64,000 nucleotides of DNA from Ottelia alismoides (lineage: Eukaryota > Streptophyta > Magnoliopsida > Alismatales > Hydrocharitaceae). Each line of letters opens with the position of its first letter. Positions within the stretch are counted from its first letter, which is position 1. Where the stretch lies: assembly GCA_037367405.1 (NCBI GenBank), contig JAZKJV010009616.1, forward strand, positions 186,001 to 250,000, given 5' to 3'. A program made the position numbers and the translations under genes. Below, one piece after another: positions 23,301 through 34,693 of this stretch. Under the pieces are notes generated by a model. The model saw nothing but the letters and a program-made list of their open reading frames with translations. It had not been told where the DNA came from and searched no databases.

Positions 23301-23313
23301 TACGGAAACGTCA
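20313..23313 (+). repeat. Family 1 LTR2 (3001 bp, shared by both units)
   Basis: Middle LTR of the chain. It differs from LTR1 at about 18 places and from LTR3 at about 12 by eye. The roughly eight changes private to LTR2 are all C-to-T or G-to-A, mostly at CG. It carries the same TATA-like box (21598-21607), G-box palindromes and terminal palindrome as LTR1. Confidence 0.93.
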
Positions 23314-23315
23314 GA

Positions 23316-23333
23316 TGGCGCCATTGCCGGGGA
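23316..23333 (+). other. Primer-binding site, tRNA-Asp (family 1, copy 2)
   Basis: TGGCGCCATTGCCGGGGA, one change (G to A) from the exact tRNA-Asp complement of copy 1; a CpG-type transition. Confidence 0.9.
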
Positions 23334-24545
23334 GGCAAACGGCTTAGATTTTTGTCTAAAAAATTTTTTTGTTCGGTTTTTCACATTCGGGTAGTCTGAC
23401 CCCCGAATTTTTCATTGTAAATTTCATTTTTATTTTCCTGCAATTTATTTTTCAGCCTTTATTTTTTTTTGATATATTCTTGAGTCACTCTCTTACATTT
23501 TCTCTCTTATTTTTTTTGCGAGGTACCTTGTACGTGGAGCGGTTTTCAATAACCGACGCAACTTCACCAAAAACCGCAAATAATTTAAGATCGAGTCGAG
23601 TCGTGAGAGAGAGTAGAGTCTAGGATTTTAATTTCTGCACTTTTAATTTCTGCAATTTTACAGCGGTGTCCGTTTGGACTCTCGCGTGTGTAGAAAGACC
23701 TCTAAACTTTATTCTGTGGTGTGTCGTGGCCTGTTTCACTCTCCGGCGAGGGTGGGGCCCGACTTGAGTGGCGATTAGGATAGACCTGCACAGACGGCTC
23801 TCAGAGCATTTATATTCTTGCTTGTGCTCGTAGGATCTTAAGCCACACTTCACTTTAATCGAGACGCACATAGATCGTTCAATTTAGCCAAAAATTTAAA
23901 TCAATTCTTCCCGCTAATAGAACTTTCTGCTTAGGTGCGGTTTTTCCATCGGCTTGCAATTCATTTAGAATAATTTTTAAATTCTGTCTAGCATCCCACA
24001 TGGAGATTGCGAGGATTCACTGTAAGTCTTCTGACTGAGCATTCATCATAGTTTTCCGCGTGCATCGGCTTTTCTCGAATTCCTCCCTCTTGTTTTATAA
24101 CATAACTCTAAAGGAAATTGGGACTGGATGGTAGACGTGTATTTGTGCTCATCTAATTTTTCAGTGATCACCTCATTAAAACCGGGACTGCTAAATATAT
24201 CTGATCTCAAATAACCCATAAAATCAAGAATTTTTGCGGGAGAGCAACCCCGACATTGTTTGATTTATCTTGCAGCGAGGAGAGAAACGCACACTAGGAT
24301 AGAGCCCAGCTCCAAACCTAAACAGCTCGTCTAAACGATTTGCAAGATTGAAATTATCATCAACTAAAATTGAAAAGATAATAGCCGAAATCTTGCGGCT
24401 TCACTGTGTGAGTTGGTGAACCCGGGGTTTGATTTGTGTTTGTGTTGGTGTGCGTGAACCGATATCAAAGATCAATAGCCGCACATTTGATAAAATTTTC
24501 TATCCCATACAATCATCTCTCCCATCTCTTGATTTTAATCTCATC
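23334..24545 (+). other. 5' leader of family 1, copy 2
   Basis: Near-identical to 14787-15999, with one homopolymer length difference and a few substitutions seen. Non-coding. Confidence 0.7.
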
Positions 24546-27080
24546 ATGGAAATTTTTCCAAATTTCAGATCCAACCCATCATTTCTCTCAACTCCTTCAA
24601 AAATGATCGAACACCACTATGAAAACAAATCTATGTCGGTTTGGCCCAAATCCACTACTTCCTCTTCGTTTAATCCTCCAACATTTGCGGGAAGCGTTCA
24701 ACCACAGATGACTTCGACCTCATTAAATCCTTTCTCAAATCATCCAACCACACCATCTTGGACTGAACCGTCTTATTCTCACTCTCTCGCCAATAAAACA
24801 TTTCAAGATCAAAATCTCTTTAACTCCCATGACTGGCAGAGAACCCAAACACAGATGGAAAGACATGCGCTTAATGATCATCATCGTTGGATTGACCATG
24901 ACAGATCCCTTGTCAGACATGATACTCATACAGAGGACTGGACTGAACTCCTAGACACATATAGACCCTGTATGCTGACTCCACAATATCAGGATCTGTC
25001 CAATCATGATCAAAGGACTGAACTATACTCTGATCAAATACACATGCCTGTACCATATGAGCAGCCTCCTTCCATAATTTTTGAGGAGAAATTTTCAAGA
25101 AATGATCGTATAATGGATATTCCAAGAAATTCTCCTCTCCGCACGTACAGAAAAATGGAAGACGAAATCATTGAAAAGAATCCGAGTGCGCCCATGATTG
25201 ATCATGAACAAAATTGTGAGGATAATGTTTCGAGGATAAAAACAAGATTTGAATTGATGGAGGATAGATTTCAAAAATTTGCCGACCGAGTAATCTCATT
25301 CTATGGTGGATCGGGTGTTAAACTAAATGAGGAAATGATTGGATTCCATGATGAAAATTTTGAGGATATCCAAAGACCTAGGGATGACTCTAATATCAAA
25401 ACTTCTGCTCATTATTCCCCTAGGAATGACTACGCCTCTGACCCAAACTCTGAACATCAAGGCCCTTTCTCATCTAAGGAAGACACAACATCGCCACACC
25501 ACACAGAAAATACAAAAAAATTTGAAAATCCAGAAAAGCTCATAAAAATTGAATCTGAAGAAGATCTGAGGAATTTGGATCCTGCTTTACGGGAAGCATT
25601 GGAAAAATACTTGATTTTTGAACATCCCATTATAAAGGCCATAGAACACTTCCCTGACCTTAAGAAATTTCTAATGGACAAATTAATCGTCAAAAAGTCA
25701 GGAAGGATTAGAACAAAAACTGAAAGACATATCTTGTCAATGGCCTCCTCCTTGGTGTTGAGGAGAAAAACCAAGAGCCGCATAGTGAAGCGGTTACCCA
25801 GATTTGACTGTGGAATCAAAGACACAATTTTCACACATGCTTGTATTGATGACGATTCACCGATCAATATCCTCCCGACCTCTGTATTTCAGGAACTCAA
25901 ACTCGGACCGATTCGAAAGATACGAGAGATTGTACAATTAGCGGACCGATCGATAAAAAGGCCGAGAGGAACCATTTCTGTCATCATGAAATTCCAAGGT
26001 GCTCCGCTCAAGGTAGAATTCACGATCATTGATATTGAGCATCAAGGAGAATTCACCCAGTCTCCAATCATTCTCGGAAAACCATTCTTGGCATTGGCCA
26101 AGGCGAGTATCGACTGTGAGACTCGGGAAATAAATTTTACGGCATTGGAATCACTACGATCCGATACGGTCTTTGAGGAACCATGATTTTCTGAGGTAAC
26201 CCACGAAGTCCCCAACAACCGCAACCATGAAATGGTAGAAGAGCCCTACCCCACTGCTACACCTGAGATTGCGTTTGTTAATGAGACTATTGGTTTAGAG
26301 ACTCTCCCCGATATCTCAATTCCCGCAGCTTTCTACTACGATCCTGAGACATTTGCATGGTCGCACCCTGGAGCAACATATTCTGATTATCTTGACCAAA
26401 TCCTCCCAAATCAAGAGTGCACCAACATTCAGGAAACAAAGAATGAACACGTAGCCCGAACACCGACCAAGGAGAAGAATTTTAATGGCTATTCATCTGG
26501 GTACTCAAGTGAACCGACATCTTCACGAAACAAGAAAAAGAAAGTCACCTTTGATCTTTCGGAGAAGGAATCGGTTGATGATCCCTCATCAGGTCCGGAA
26601 AAGATAGTCTACATGAGTGAAGTATGTTCGACATCTCTAAAACCATATCTTCGAAAGGATCCAAAATTCGATTCTCGTTGGACAACTCCCGTTCCTAATT
26701 ATTACTCATCCAAAGCTGATGCTCCTGCATTCTTCAAATACACTGGAATTATTTCTTATGAGCTGACTAAGACCGGAGCATCTGAATATTCATCTGAGGA
26801 CAAATCGATTGATCTTAAAAAGGAACGAAGCTTGAGGAAACAATTGAAGAAACAAAAAGACATGAACATCTGGAGTATGTCCACTTTCAAATACTATTCC
26901 TCTGAGGATAACTCTGATGATGGGTACTTTTCATCTGACTCAAATATTTCGTCCACTATCCATCATGATATTTCTGAGGATGACACTGATAATAGTTGGG
27001 AATCATATGCCTCATCTCCGACTCATCATTACGATCTCCCACCGCAGGCTCACAAGAAGATCAGCCGTAAACCACCTTAA
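24546..27080 (+). pseudogene. Family 1 retropepsin-like protein, copy 2, one nonsense codon
   Basis: Collinear with 16000-18534 and almost identical. Arg codon CGA (17638-17640 in copy 1, residue 547) is TGA here (26184-26186), a CpG-type transition that ends the product just after the retropepsin-like domain. Beyond it the frame is open again to 27080. The domain keeps the same altered active site (DDDSP), so that change predates the chain. No frameshift seen. A 546-residue product lacking the acidic tail remains possible. Confidence 0.8.
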
Positions 27081-28842
27081 TCATCGGCTACCACCCTCCC
27101 TCCCGACCACATCGGTTTCCTTGTACAGCTTCTTCCTCTACTTAGGTCAAGGCCTAAGTATAGGGGGGACCGATGCCATCTGTATATTTCATTTCCCCTA
27201 TCATACTCTTCCAGATCGACTCGCTTCCACCCTTCTTCTGTACTTAGGCTGACCAAAGCCTAAGTATAGGGGGAACTGACGCCCACCTGTATATACTCTC
27301 CTCATTCACATACCCTGACCGCTTCATTTTTTCTTTTTCTTTTCCACCCTTCTTCTATACTCAGACTCACAGTCTAAGTATAGGGGGGCGATTTTTGTAA
27401 ATCTTTTTCATTTTCTTTTTCACTCTCTTACGCTTAGCCCGAGCTATGTCTTCTTTACGCTTCTTGTGCTTTGAGGACACAGCACTCGCTAAGTATAGGG
27501 GGGTCTGTATATATACTTTGTATATATTTTAGCCATACCTCGTACTTTCGCGTAAGTCTATATGTATTTACGGGGTGGGTTTTTCTTAAAAACAAAAAAA
27601 AATGTGTTTTTTCCACTAACACTGACTACACCCAAAATCTTTGAAAAAAAAAAGGCTTCTTATTCATTTTTTGCATAAAAAAAAAGAGAAAACAAACAAA
27701 CAAACAAAAAAAAATCCTTTGCATAAAAAAAAAACAAAACAAAAAAAAATCAAATCAAAAAAATGTGTCTGCATTTCACACACTCGCATTTCATCAAGCA
27801 TCGCATTTGCATATGTGAAAAGTCTTTGGGTTCTGAACCGAGTTATGAGCCGAAACCGAGAGTGGTCTGGACTTAACCTTAATCCACCTAATTTTCAGAG
27901 GAACTTCACCGAGAAATAGGATTTTAGAGTCTTCAGGTCTTTGACTTAATTCTTTGAGTTCCACATGACAATGTACAGCGTTTGACTCTTAGTGTCTAAC
28001 CTGGTCTCTTCATTCTGGGTACAACTCTGGAATAGGGAATTAATGTGTACTCTCGCACTATGCACTTAGCTCAACTCAAACATATGTCGGAAGACTGTGT
28101 AAGTTTCTTTTCTGGTAGCGTGGAAATCTAAAGACCGGAGTACGGGTTGAAATAAAGCTTCGGAAAAGGGATGGACGGCTGGGCACAATTTTTTCTAAGA
28201 CCCCAAAAAATGTACGGAAACAAAAGATTCTATATCCGTAGGGGCACAACAAGATCCAAGCAGAACCACCAAAAAATTCCAAATACAAAGAAGCAACTAC
28301 CAAATAAAATCTGACCAAAAAGGTCCAAGCTTCCAGAAACCTGCAGATCTTGGTGAAGACTCGGCTACACTGGCCATCTTCACAAGGAGAGGTGACTACA
28401 CTGGCCGCCCTCCAATTCTTTTCTCATTCTTCTATCTTCTCCCCCCAATTCGATTGTGAACACAGCGCGACAGACCTTAGAAGGAAATACCTGACTCCCC
28501 GAGGACGAGTTATTGGAGAGGAGGCTTGTGCAGTAGTCCGACATTCTGGGTGGGAAGAGCTAAAATATTTCACACACAAGAGTCGGTTATTCAATGTTCA
28601 AAGAGTATACTTTGGGAAGATGATTGATCTAAGATGACTTCTGAGCCGAAACTGTAGCAATGATGTGTAGAACTTGAGGGCTGTTGATTGTAAAATTCTA
28701 AGTCTCACAGAAGTTCCGACACACAAATAATCCAAAGGTTGAGTTTAGGCTTACTTTCACCTTCAGCTCATAGTCTTGGTATGGAACCCAATCTCATTTC
28801 ACCTCATGGCATTTCTTTTTATGCTCAGGGACGAGCATGGTT
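27081..28842 (+). other. 3' untranslated region of family 1, copy 2
   Basis: As copy 1, with the hairpin row at 27139-27400. The third hairpin has one mismatch and a loop shortened to three bases (27356-27382). A-rich homopolymers at 27640-27760 vary in length from copy 1. Confidence 0.7.
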
Positions 28843-28856
28843 TAAGTATAGGGGGA
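28843..28856 (+). other. Polypurine tract of family 1, copy 2
   Basis: TAAGTATAGGGGGA directly before LTR3. Confidence 0.85.
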
Positions 28857-31800
28857 TGATGAATCTCGTATTCATCACTCTAAATCTCATTTATTAAGCT
28901 CAAATCTCTAAAAATCAACAGCATTCTGGCATCTATTTTGCATAATTAGCATTCATGCATGTTTTCATAAGAATTGCATTTTAGCACAAAAATCTGCACA
29001 AAATAAGAAGCCAAAAATCCAAGCCAAAATGACCTGTAAATAAGCCTAACTTCCTGGATTTTTAACTCATTCATGCTAACTCCGAATAACTCAAAACCAC
29101 TTCCATTGTGTACATAGTACTAACAAGAATAAAGGAAAAATACAAAAAATTAACTAACTCAAATAAGTGGACCAAAAACCCAAACCCTAATTTCAGGATT
29201 TTCGGACTAAAAGCCACATATCTCCCACATCCAGTGTTTGATTTAATCCTACTCACTTTTGAACTAATGTACATTCAATTACCTTCAAAACAAGACCAAG
29301 TTCAAGTGAATCGGAGCTCGTACGTGAAAGTTGGGTTTTGGGCCTCTTTTGTACATTGTATATTTTCGCGGTTTTTGACCTTGTATTTTATGTATAGATT
29401 TTCTTAATCAATAAAAATCCAAAAAAATTAGATTAATGTGTCTTTATTTATCTTTGATTTTACCATAATTTTTCCGGATTTTTATCGTGTTTAAAAATGA
29501 CAAAAAAATTTATAAAACCCAAAAATCAAGGTATTCTATGTACATAGGATACCCCAAAAAATTCACTTTGTTCAAAAGATCGATTTTGGTTTTGATGTCT
29601 TCATGAAAATTGTAGATCTCATCGAGACGAGCAACTTTCGTGAAGAAACTTTTTCGATCCGAGGTCGTTTACTATTTTTTATCGATTTTACAAAAGATTT
29701 ATTCTCGAATTTTGTGGTGCTGACACGTGGCAGCACCTGGTGCCGCCACGTGTCAACCATTTTTGGCACTTTTATATATTCGTTTTATTAAAAAAAAATA
29801 TATTAAATACGAAGCACGTGCGTCGCACGTGCCTCCCCAGGCACGTGCTCCGCACGTGCCTCCACCGGTCCCCATCTCGCTGCCACGTGGCGCAACGGGC
29901 ACCGTCCGATCACGCGCGATCGGACGGCGCCTGCGCGTCGTCCTCCTCCTCTCCCCTCTTTCCCAATCAGGAACTCCGCCGCCCCGACGATCTCCTCCGC
30001 GATTTGCGCGCGTCGCCCCGATCTCCTTCCATCTCCGGCGCCGCCTTCCCCTTTCCCCCGCGATCCTCGTCAATCAGATCGGCCGATCCCAGATCTCCCC
30101 GATCTCCAATCAAACCCCCCCGACCAAACCCATTCCCCTCTCTTATTTAAGAGCTCCGCCGGCCCTCCTCCAAGCCATCCGCCGAATCGCACTTTCACGC
30201 ACACCGGGGTGACAGCCCGGTGGGTCTTCTTCCTCGGCGAGATCCGAGGCGCCCTCGCCCTCGTCGCAGCGCCGTTCTGGCCGTACTGCCCCAGCTCTGT
30301 TCTTCAACATCGAGCCAACGACATCGCCATCATCGACAACCACGCCTCCAGCCAACGCTTCTGCACCGTCTGCGACATCATCTTCATCGCCAACGTCAAC
30401 CACCAACCGCACCTGGGCTGCTCCTTTACCACGCCACCGAGATCCTCGCTCAGCTCCGGTGCTCCTCCGCGCGTCGACATCTCCGCCCCTCTACTCCAGC
30501 CTCGTCGCCGTCAAGCCACCGTTCTACTCCGACAACAGCTTCCATCTCCGCCTCCAGCCATCACATCAGCCGCTGCCCCACGGCCGTGTGTCGGCCGCAT
30601 CTTCGCCTTCGGCCACCACCGCCCCCTCCACCGAGCATCGACCCTCTACAGCATCGCTGAAGGAGCTCCTCCGCCGGCCGGGTCCGACCCGAGACCCTCC
30701 GCACGTGAGGCGCACGTGCGGAGGGAACGTCAGTGCTGACGTCAGCCCAGTCACGTGCGACGCACGTGACTTTGGGGCAAATTGCAGAGACGCCCCCAAA
30801 CATTCCCATATTCGCGCTTCAGTCCAGCCGCCCAAGGAGCACGCGTAAGGCACGTGCTCCCTTGGGAAATTTGCAGAAGACCCCTCTGATTATTGGTAAT
30901 CACAAAAAAATCCCCCCTCTGCCTTTATATTTATTTATAATATTTGCATCTGTATCCCTGTGTTCCCCTGTGATTTTGGACCCTCTCTTTACATTATTTT
31001 ATTAATCCAAAAATAGCATGATGTTGGTTAATTAATTCTCTACACTTTGACATATTGTGGTTAATTTTGTGACGGACGGTTAATTAATAAATATTTATTT
31101 AGTGAAAATTTGCATATTTTACCCATCTCTTGCTCTAAAATTGATAGTTGATTAACCGTGGCTTTAAAAATTCTCGAAAAATCACATCTCGTAGAGTTAA
31201 CTATTATTAACATTATGCCCAAAAAGATTTGCATTTGCATGCATATTTTGTCCTGTAAAAATTATTTTGCACATTTTAGTATTTAATTTTTAGTAGGTAT
31301 TAAACCCCACATTTTAGAGGTTTAGGATTTTTCTGAGATCCGTCACCTAGTGATAGATCTAGGATAATTTTGATTCTCGAAAATAAGTAGGTTTGATATT
31401 TATTAAAATTAAATATTAAAAATCAATTGGTTTGCATTTAAAAATTCATAAAAAATTCATATTGCATCCAAAAATTCCAAAAAAATTGCAGTGCATCCAT
31501 TTCATTATAGTTGACATCTCGGCCAAGTTTTGTATTTTTCGGACATCATTTGAACGTAATTTACATTTTAGTCCCTAAAATAAGGCCAAATTTGCACGTG
31601 CACCCCTAATTCATTGAAAAATTCCAAAAAAAGACCGCTTCGAAAACCGAACACGAACTTTGATAGACTTAATTCTAGGTTGTTCCTTTGCCTCCTTGTG
31701 ATCGACCTTGGGACTTGCCCAAGTAAAATAAACATAAAACCACGAGATTAAAAATTGAAAATCATTTGTGGTATTTTCTTGACCGTTTCCGATTGCCGCC

Positions 31801-31857
31801 TACAACGCACGACACGATAAAAACACATTATTAAAAGCAGCAAATACGGAAACGTCA
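28857..31857 (+). repeat. Family 1 LTR3 (3001 bp)
   Basis: Right end of the chain, ends GGAAACGTCA, followed by the target duplication ATATG. About four private differences by eye, the fewest of the three LTRs. Promoter features as in LTR1 (TATA-like 30142-30151). Confidence 0.93.
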
Positions 31858-33055
31858 ATATGGCCTCTTGGCTGGCAGACAGTTCTGGATGGCGAAGCAG
31901 GTGGCATGAGTTAGTACATGGATTTCTACCTGATGGTTCCTCTTCTTCCTGCGGATAGTGGTTTTCTCTCTCAAGTTCCTCTAGAAGAGAGCGACGTGCT
32001 CAAGTGCCTCATGTAGAGTCAGCTGAATGTGGAATCTATCTACCATTTGATGGATGAACTCTAACTACTAGTCTCTTTTTGGATTTTCTTTTCTATTCCC
32101 CTTAGCCAAGCGGAGTGCTTGAGGGAAGGGGATGGTTGAGCCCTCCTCAGATAGAGGGATAGGAAGAGGTTCCTGCTGCTGTGAAGGAATGAAGCCCATA
32201 CAAGAATCATCATGCAACATAGATGGACTCGCAATAGATAGAGAAACCTTTCCTTTGTTAGATTTTTGGGTGTCTTTCGTATGATCCCGAGGTAAAGAAA
32301 CTGGAGAAAACACAACTGGAATAGAAGTGGTGGCCTCAGTACCACCCACGACATCTGTCTTCGCAGCATCAACACCGCACTCTGGCTCAGCATTTGGTAA
32401 TCTGGTGGCATCTGTACCACCATTTGCATCTGGAGAAGCGACAACCTCAGTACCGTCGACTGGATCAGCATCATCCTTGGTGGCGTTAGCGCCACTGTCA
32501 TCAACATAATCAACAGCATCAGTACTGCTATCCTCCTCGTCTGGCGTTCCTGGATCCTCGTGGGGTCGTCGTTAAGACAAGGCGCCGCCACCTGGCATCC
32601 TACCATTCCTAAGTGACACAAAATCAACATCAAATGTGTCTGAAGCAATGTCACCCAATAAATCATTAGGAGTGGCGGTCTCTGTGAATTGTAACTGCTC
32701 AGATTTTCTCTCAAGGTTGTTCGGGTTGGGCTCAATCTGAGCGGGTATGACTGCCTTGCCCTTAATGATCTCCCACATCTCCTTGCAAAACTCGTTCATC
32801 TCCCTCCTAAAGGATGCATGCTGGTCTGAGAGTAGGCGGGCTAGATCATCAAGGGCGGGGTTCTCATAGGATGGCCCATGAGAATCGGATGGGTTGCCTC
32901 GCTGGAAATGAGGTTGTTGCTGCTGGAACTGGTGAGGGGGAGGCTGAGAATACTGTTGCTGTCGAGGCTGCTTCCTCCACTGATATCCCTGCTGGTAGGG
33001 AAGATGACCTGACTAGTAGTGGTATGGTGGTTGCTGGGAATACTGGGTGACCCGA
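31858..33055 (-). pseudogene. Family 3 gag C-terminal region and gag-protease linker (region A), broken
   Basis: Reads from the tRNA-Asp sequence leftward. It starts with a Gln/Pro/Tyr-rich stretch (QQQYSQPPPHQFQQQQP), then ENPALDDLARLLSDQHASFRREM, a possible coiled coil. Then VSLRNGRM (Athila gag has a similar LRSG box), a long acidic Asp/Thr-rich segment, and IPFPQALRLAKGN, the usual gag-protease linker. One frame holds from 32799 to 32068 with one in-frame TAA (about 32573); a TAG near 33015 and two stops near 32060 also break it. The capsid part normally found between PBS and this region is absent. It continues at 11767 across the family 1 insertion. Confidence 0.7.
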
Positions 33056-33127
33056 CTGGTAGTGGTATAGTGGTGAGTATTCCCGCCTGTCACGTGGGTG
33101 ACCCGAGTTCGATCCCCGGCAACGATG
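33056..33127 (+). tRNA. tRNA-Asp(GTC)-derived sequence forming an extended PBS (copy A)
   Basis: 72 bases collinear, without gaps, with plant tRNA-Asp(GUC), followed by CCA (33128-33130) and three bases before LTR_b. D arm, anticodon arm (CCTGTCACG) and T arm are recognisable; the T-loop entry has one change (GAGTTCGATCC). The 5' acceptor strand CTGGTAG no longer pairs fully with the 3' strand, so a working tRNA gene is unlikely. For the minus-strand retrotransposon, this is a PBS running the full length of the primer tRNA. CCA is not gene-encoded in plants, which points to copying from mature tRNA. Confidence 0.8.
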
Positions 33128-33133
33128 CCATTC

Positions 33134-34693
33134 TGATGAGCGACCTACCGACCAGGGTTAAATACCAAGAATAGTCATGAGTCGTTGTGACCCCAATTAG
33201 TAGGCCAGAGCTCAACAAGAAAAATCAAGACCACACAAAAAAGACAATCAAAGCACAAAATCCAATGTTAGCGGGCTCCGCTATTTATTTAACCTAGTAT
33301 AGCGACCAGGGTCGAACGTAAGGAGCATGAGTGGCACCTACGAAGTAGTCCGAATCAGAGAAATAAAAGATAATATTTATTTATTTTTTATTTTACAATT
33401 TTTTTATATTTCCACAATAAGAAAACAAGAGAAAGAAATAAAGAACAAGCAATCTTGAACAATTTCTATTAAGGGTCAAAAAGGCTCAAAAATCAGAAAC
33501 AAAAATATTTTTATATTTTTCAAATATTTAGATATTTTGGGTAATTTTATAGGATTTTTTAATATCTATTGATTTTATAAAAATCAAACAAAGGCAAATA
33601 GAGAAAATAATGTACAACTTGGACTAAAATGCAAATTTAAAATATTAAAAATGCCCTAATGTCCTGGTTGAGATTTTTATGAAAAAGTAAAAAATATCTA
33701 ACTACAGAAACTGAGATTCTAATTTTTTTTATTTTTTATAAATTTAAATGATTTTTATAAATTTTTTAGAGTTTTTAGCTTTTTAGGGTTTTTATAAGAG
33801 ACAATGCAACAAAATGGTGCTGAAATTAAAACACACAAAGACACGCGCACATTAATTTTTTTTGTAATTTTTAAAATAATTTTACATTTTTTGGTATTAA
33901 ATAACATAGACAGAACATCTTTTAGATGTTTCTGATTTTTAGAAAATATCAAATAAAACTAAATTAATTCGCAAAAATCACCATAAATATTACATGTTAG
34001 TAGGAGCTAACAATAATTTTTGTGGGATTTTTAGAGTAAATTTGGTAATTATTTAATTAAAAATAAAGCACATAGCATGTAGGGACTCAAATGCAATCAT
34101 TCAAAAGTTTCCAGGCCAAACGATAACATACATAAAAAGCTCAAGGCGAATCTTGCAATTTATCCAATATATTCATGCACATGCTCAATGAACCACGCAC
34201 AGGGGCATATATGCAAATATGAGAAATATTTCATTCAAAAGATAACATAGTAGAGTTTCATAGCATATAGTTCAAATACACCACAACTCCACATGGGACG
34301 ACACGTGGGTTCACTCAAAATGGACTGAAGTGCAAATACGGGAATCAACAAGGATCCATATGCAAAATATCTTAACTACAAGTTTATTTAATAACTAAAT
34401 AGCAAAGCATAAAAACACGAGGGTAAAAGAATAATATACCCTTCGGGGCACATGTGTGGCACGTGGGGGTCCTGACGGTTCTGATCCTCTACTGGAAAGT
34501 ATCTAACGGTGCAGATTTGGTCGAGGATGTGCGTGTCAGATGACGCCTGCAAAGGCTGATCCAACGATCTGCAGGGGGGCTGTTGTCAGGCATGGAAACT
34601 GGGGCTCCTGACTAGATCGTACTGTGGAGGATAAGGCTCGAAGAACAAGGCCCAACCGAACTTCGACCGGGCGTGGGAGATGATCCACGCTAC
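33134..34693 (-). repeat. Family 3 LTR_b, part 1
   Basis: Starts TGATGAGCGACC and follows LTR_a, LTR_c and LTR_d to 'gggagatgatccacgctac', where family 2 interrupts it. Resumes at 44031. About 10 % different from LTR_a by eye. Confidence 0.85.

Larger units (their letters stand above)
11768..31857 (+). mobile_element. Family 1: LTR-internal-LTR-internal-LTR chain (non-autonomous, Athila-related)
   Basis: Three near-identical LTRs (11768-14766, 20313-23313, 28857-31857) and two internal regions (14767-20312, 23314-28856); period 8545 and 8544 bp. The outer ends are flanked by the same 5-bp duplication ATATG (11763-11767 and 31858-31862). Removing the chain restores the family 3 reading 'gagctcctacatatggcctcttgg', parallel to 'gagctcctgcatctggcctcttgg' at 52620-52643. 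The chain is therefore one insertion enlarged by unequal recombination between LTRs, or inserted as a chain. Each unit has a tRNA-Asp PBS, leader, one ORF, 3' UTR and PPT. No RT, RNase H or integrase is present, so movement must rely on enzymes supplied in trans. Confidence 0.93.

Noticed and set aside
11768..31857. Family 1 as two independent insertions
   Set aside because: The inner LTR is shared, there is no target duplication around it, and both outer ends share ATATG.
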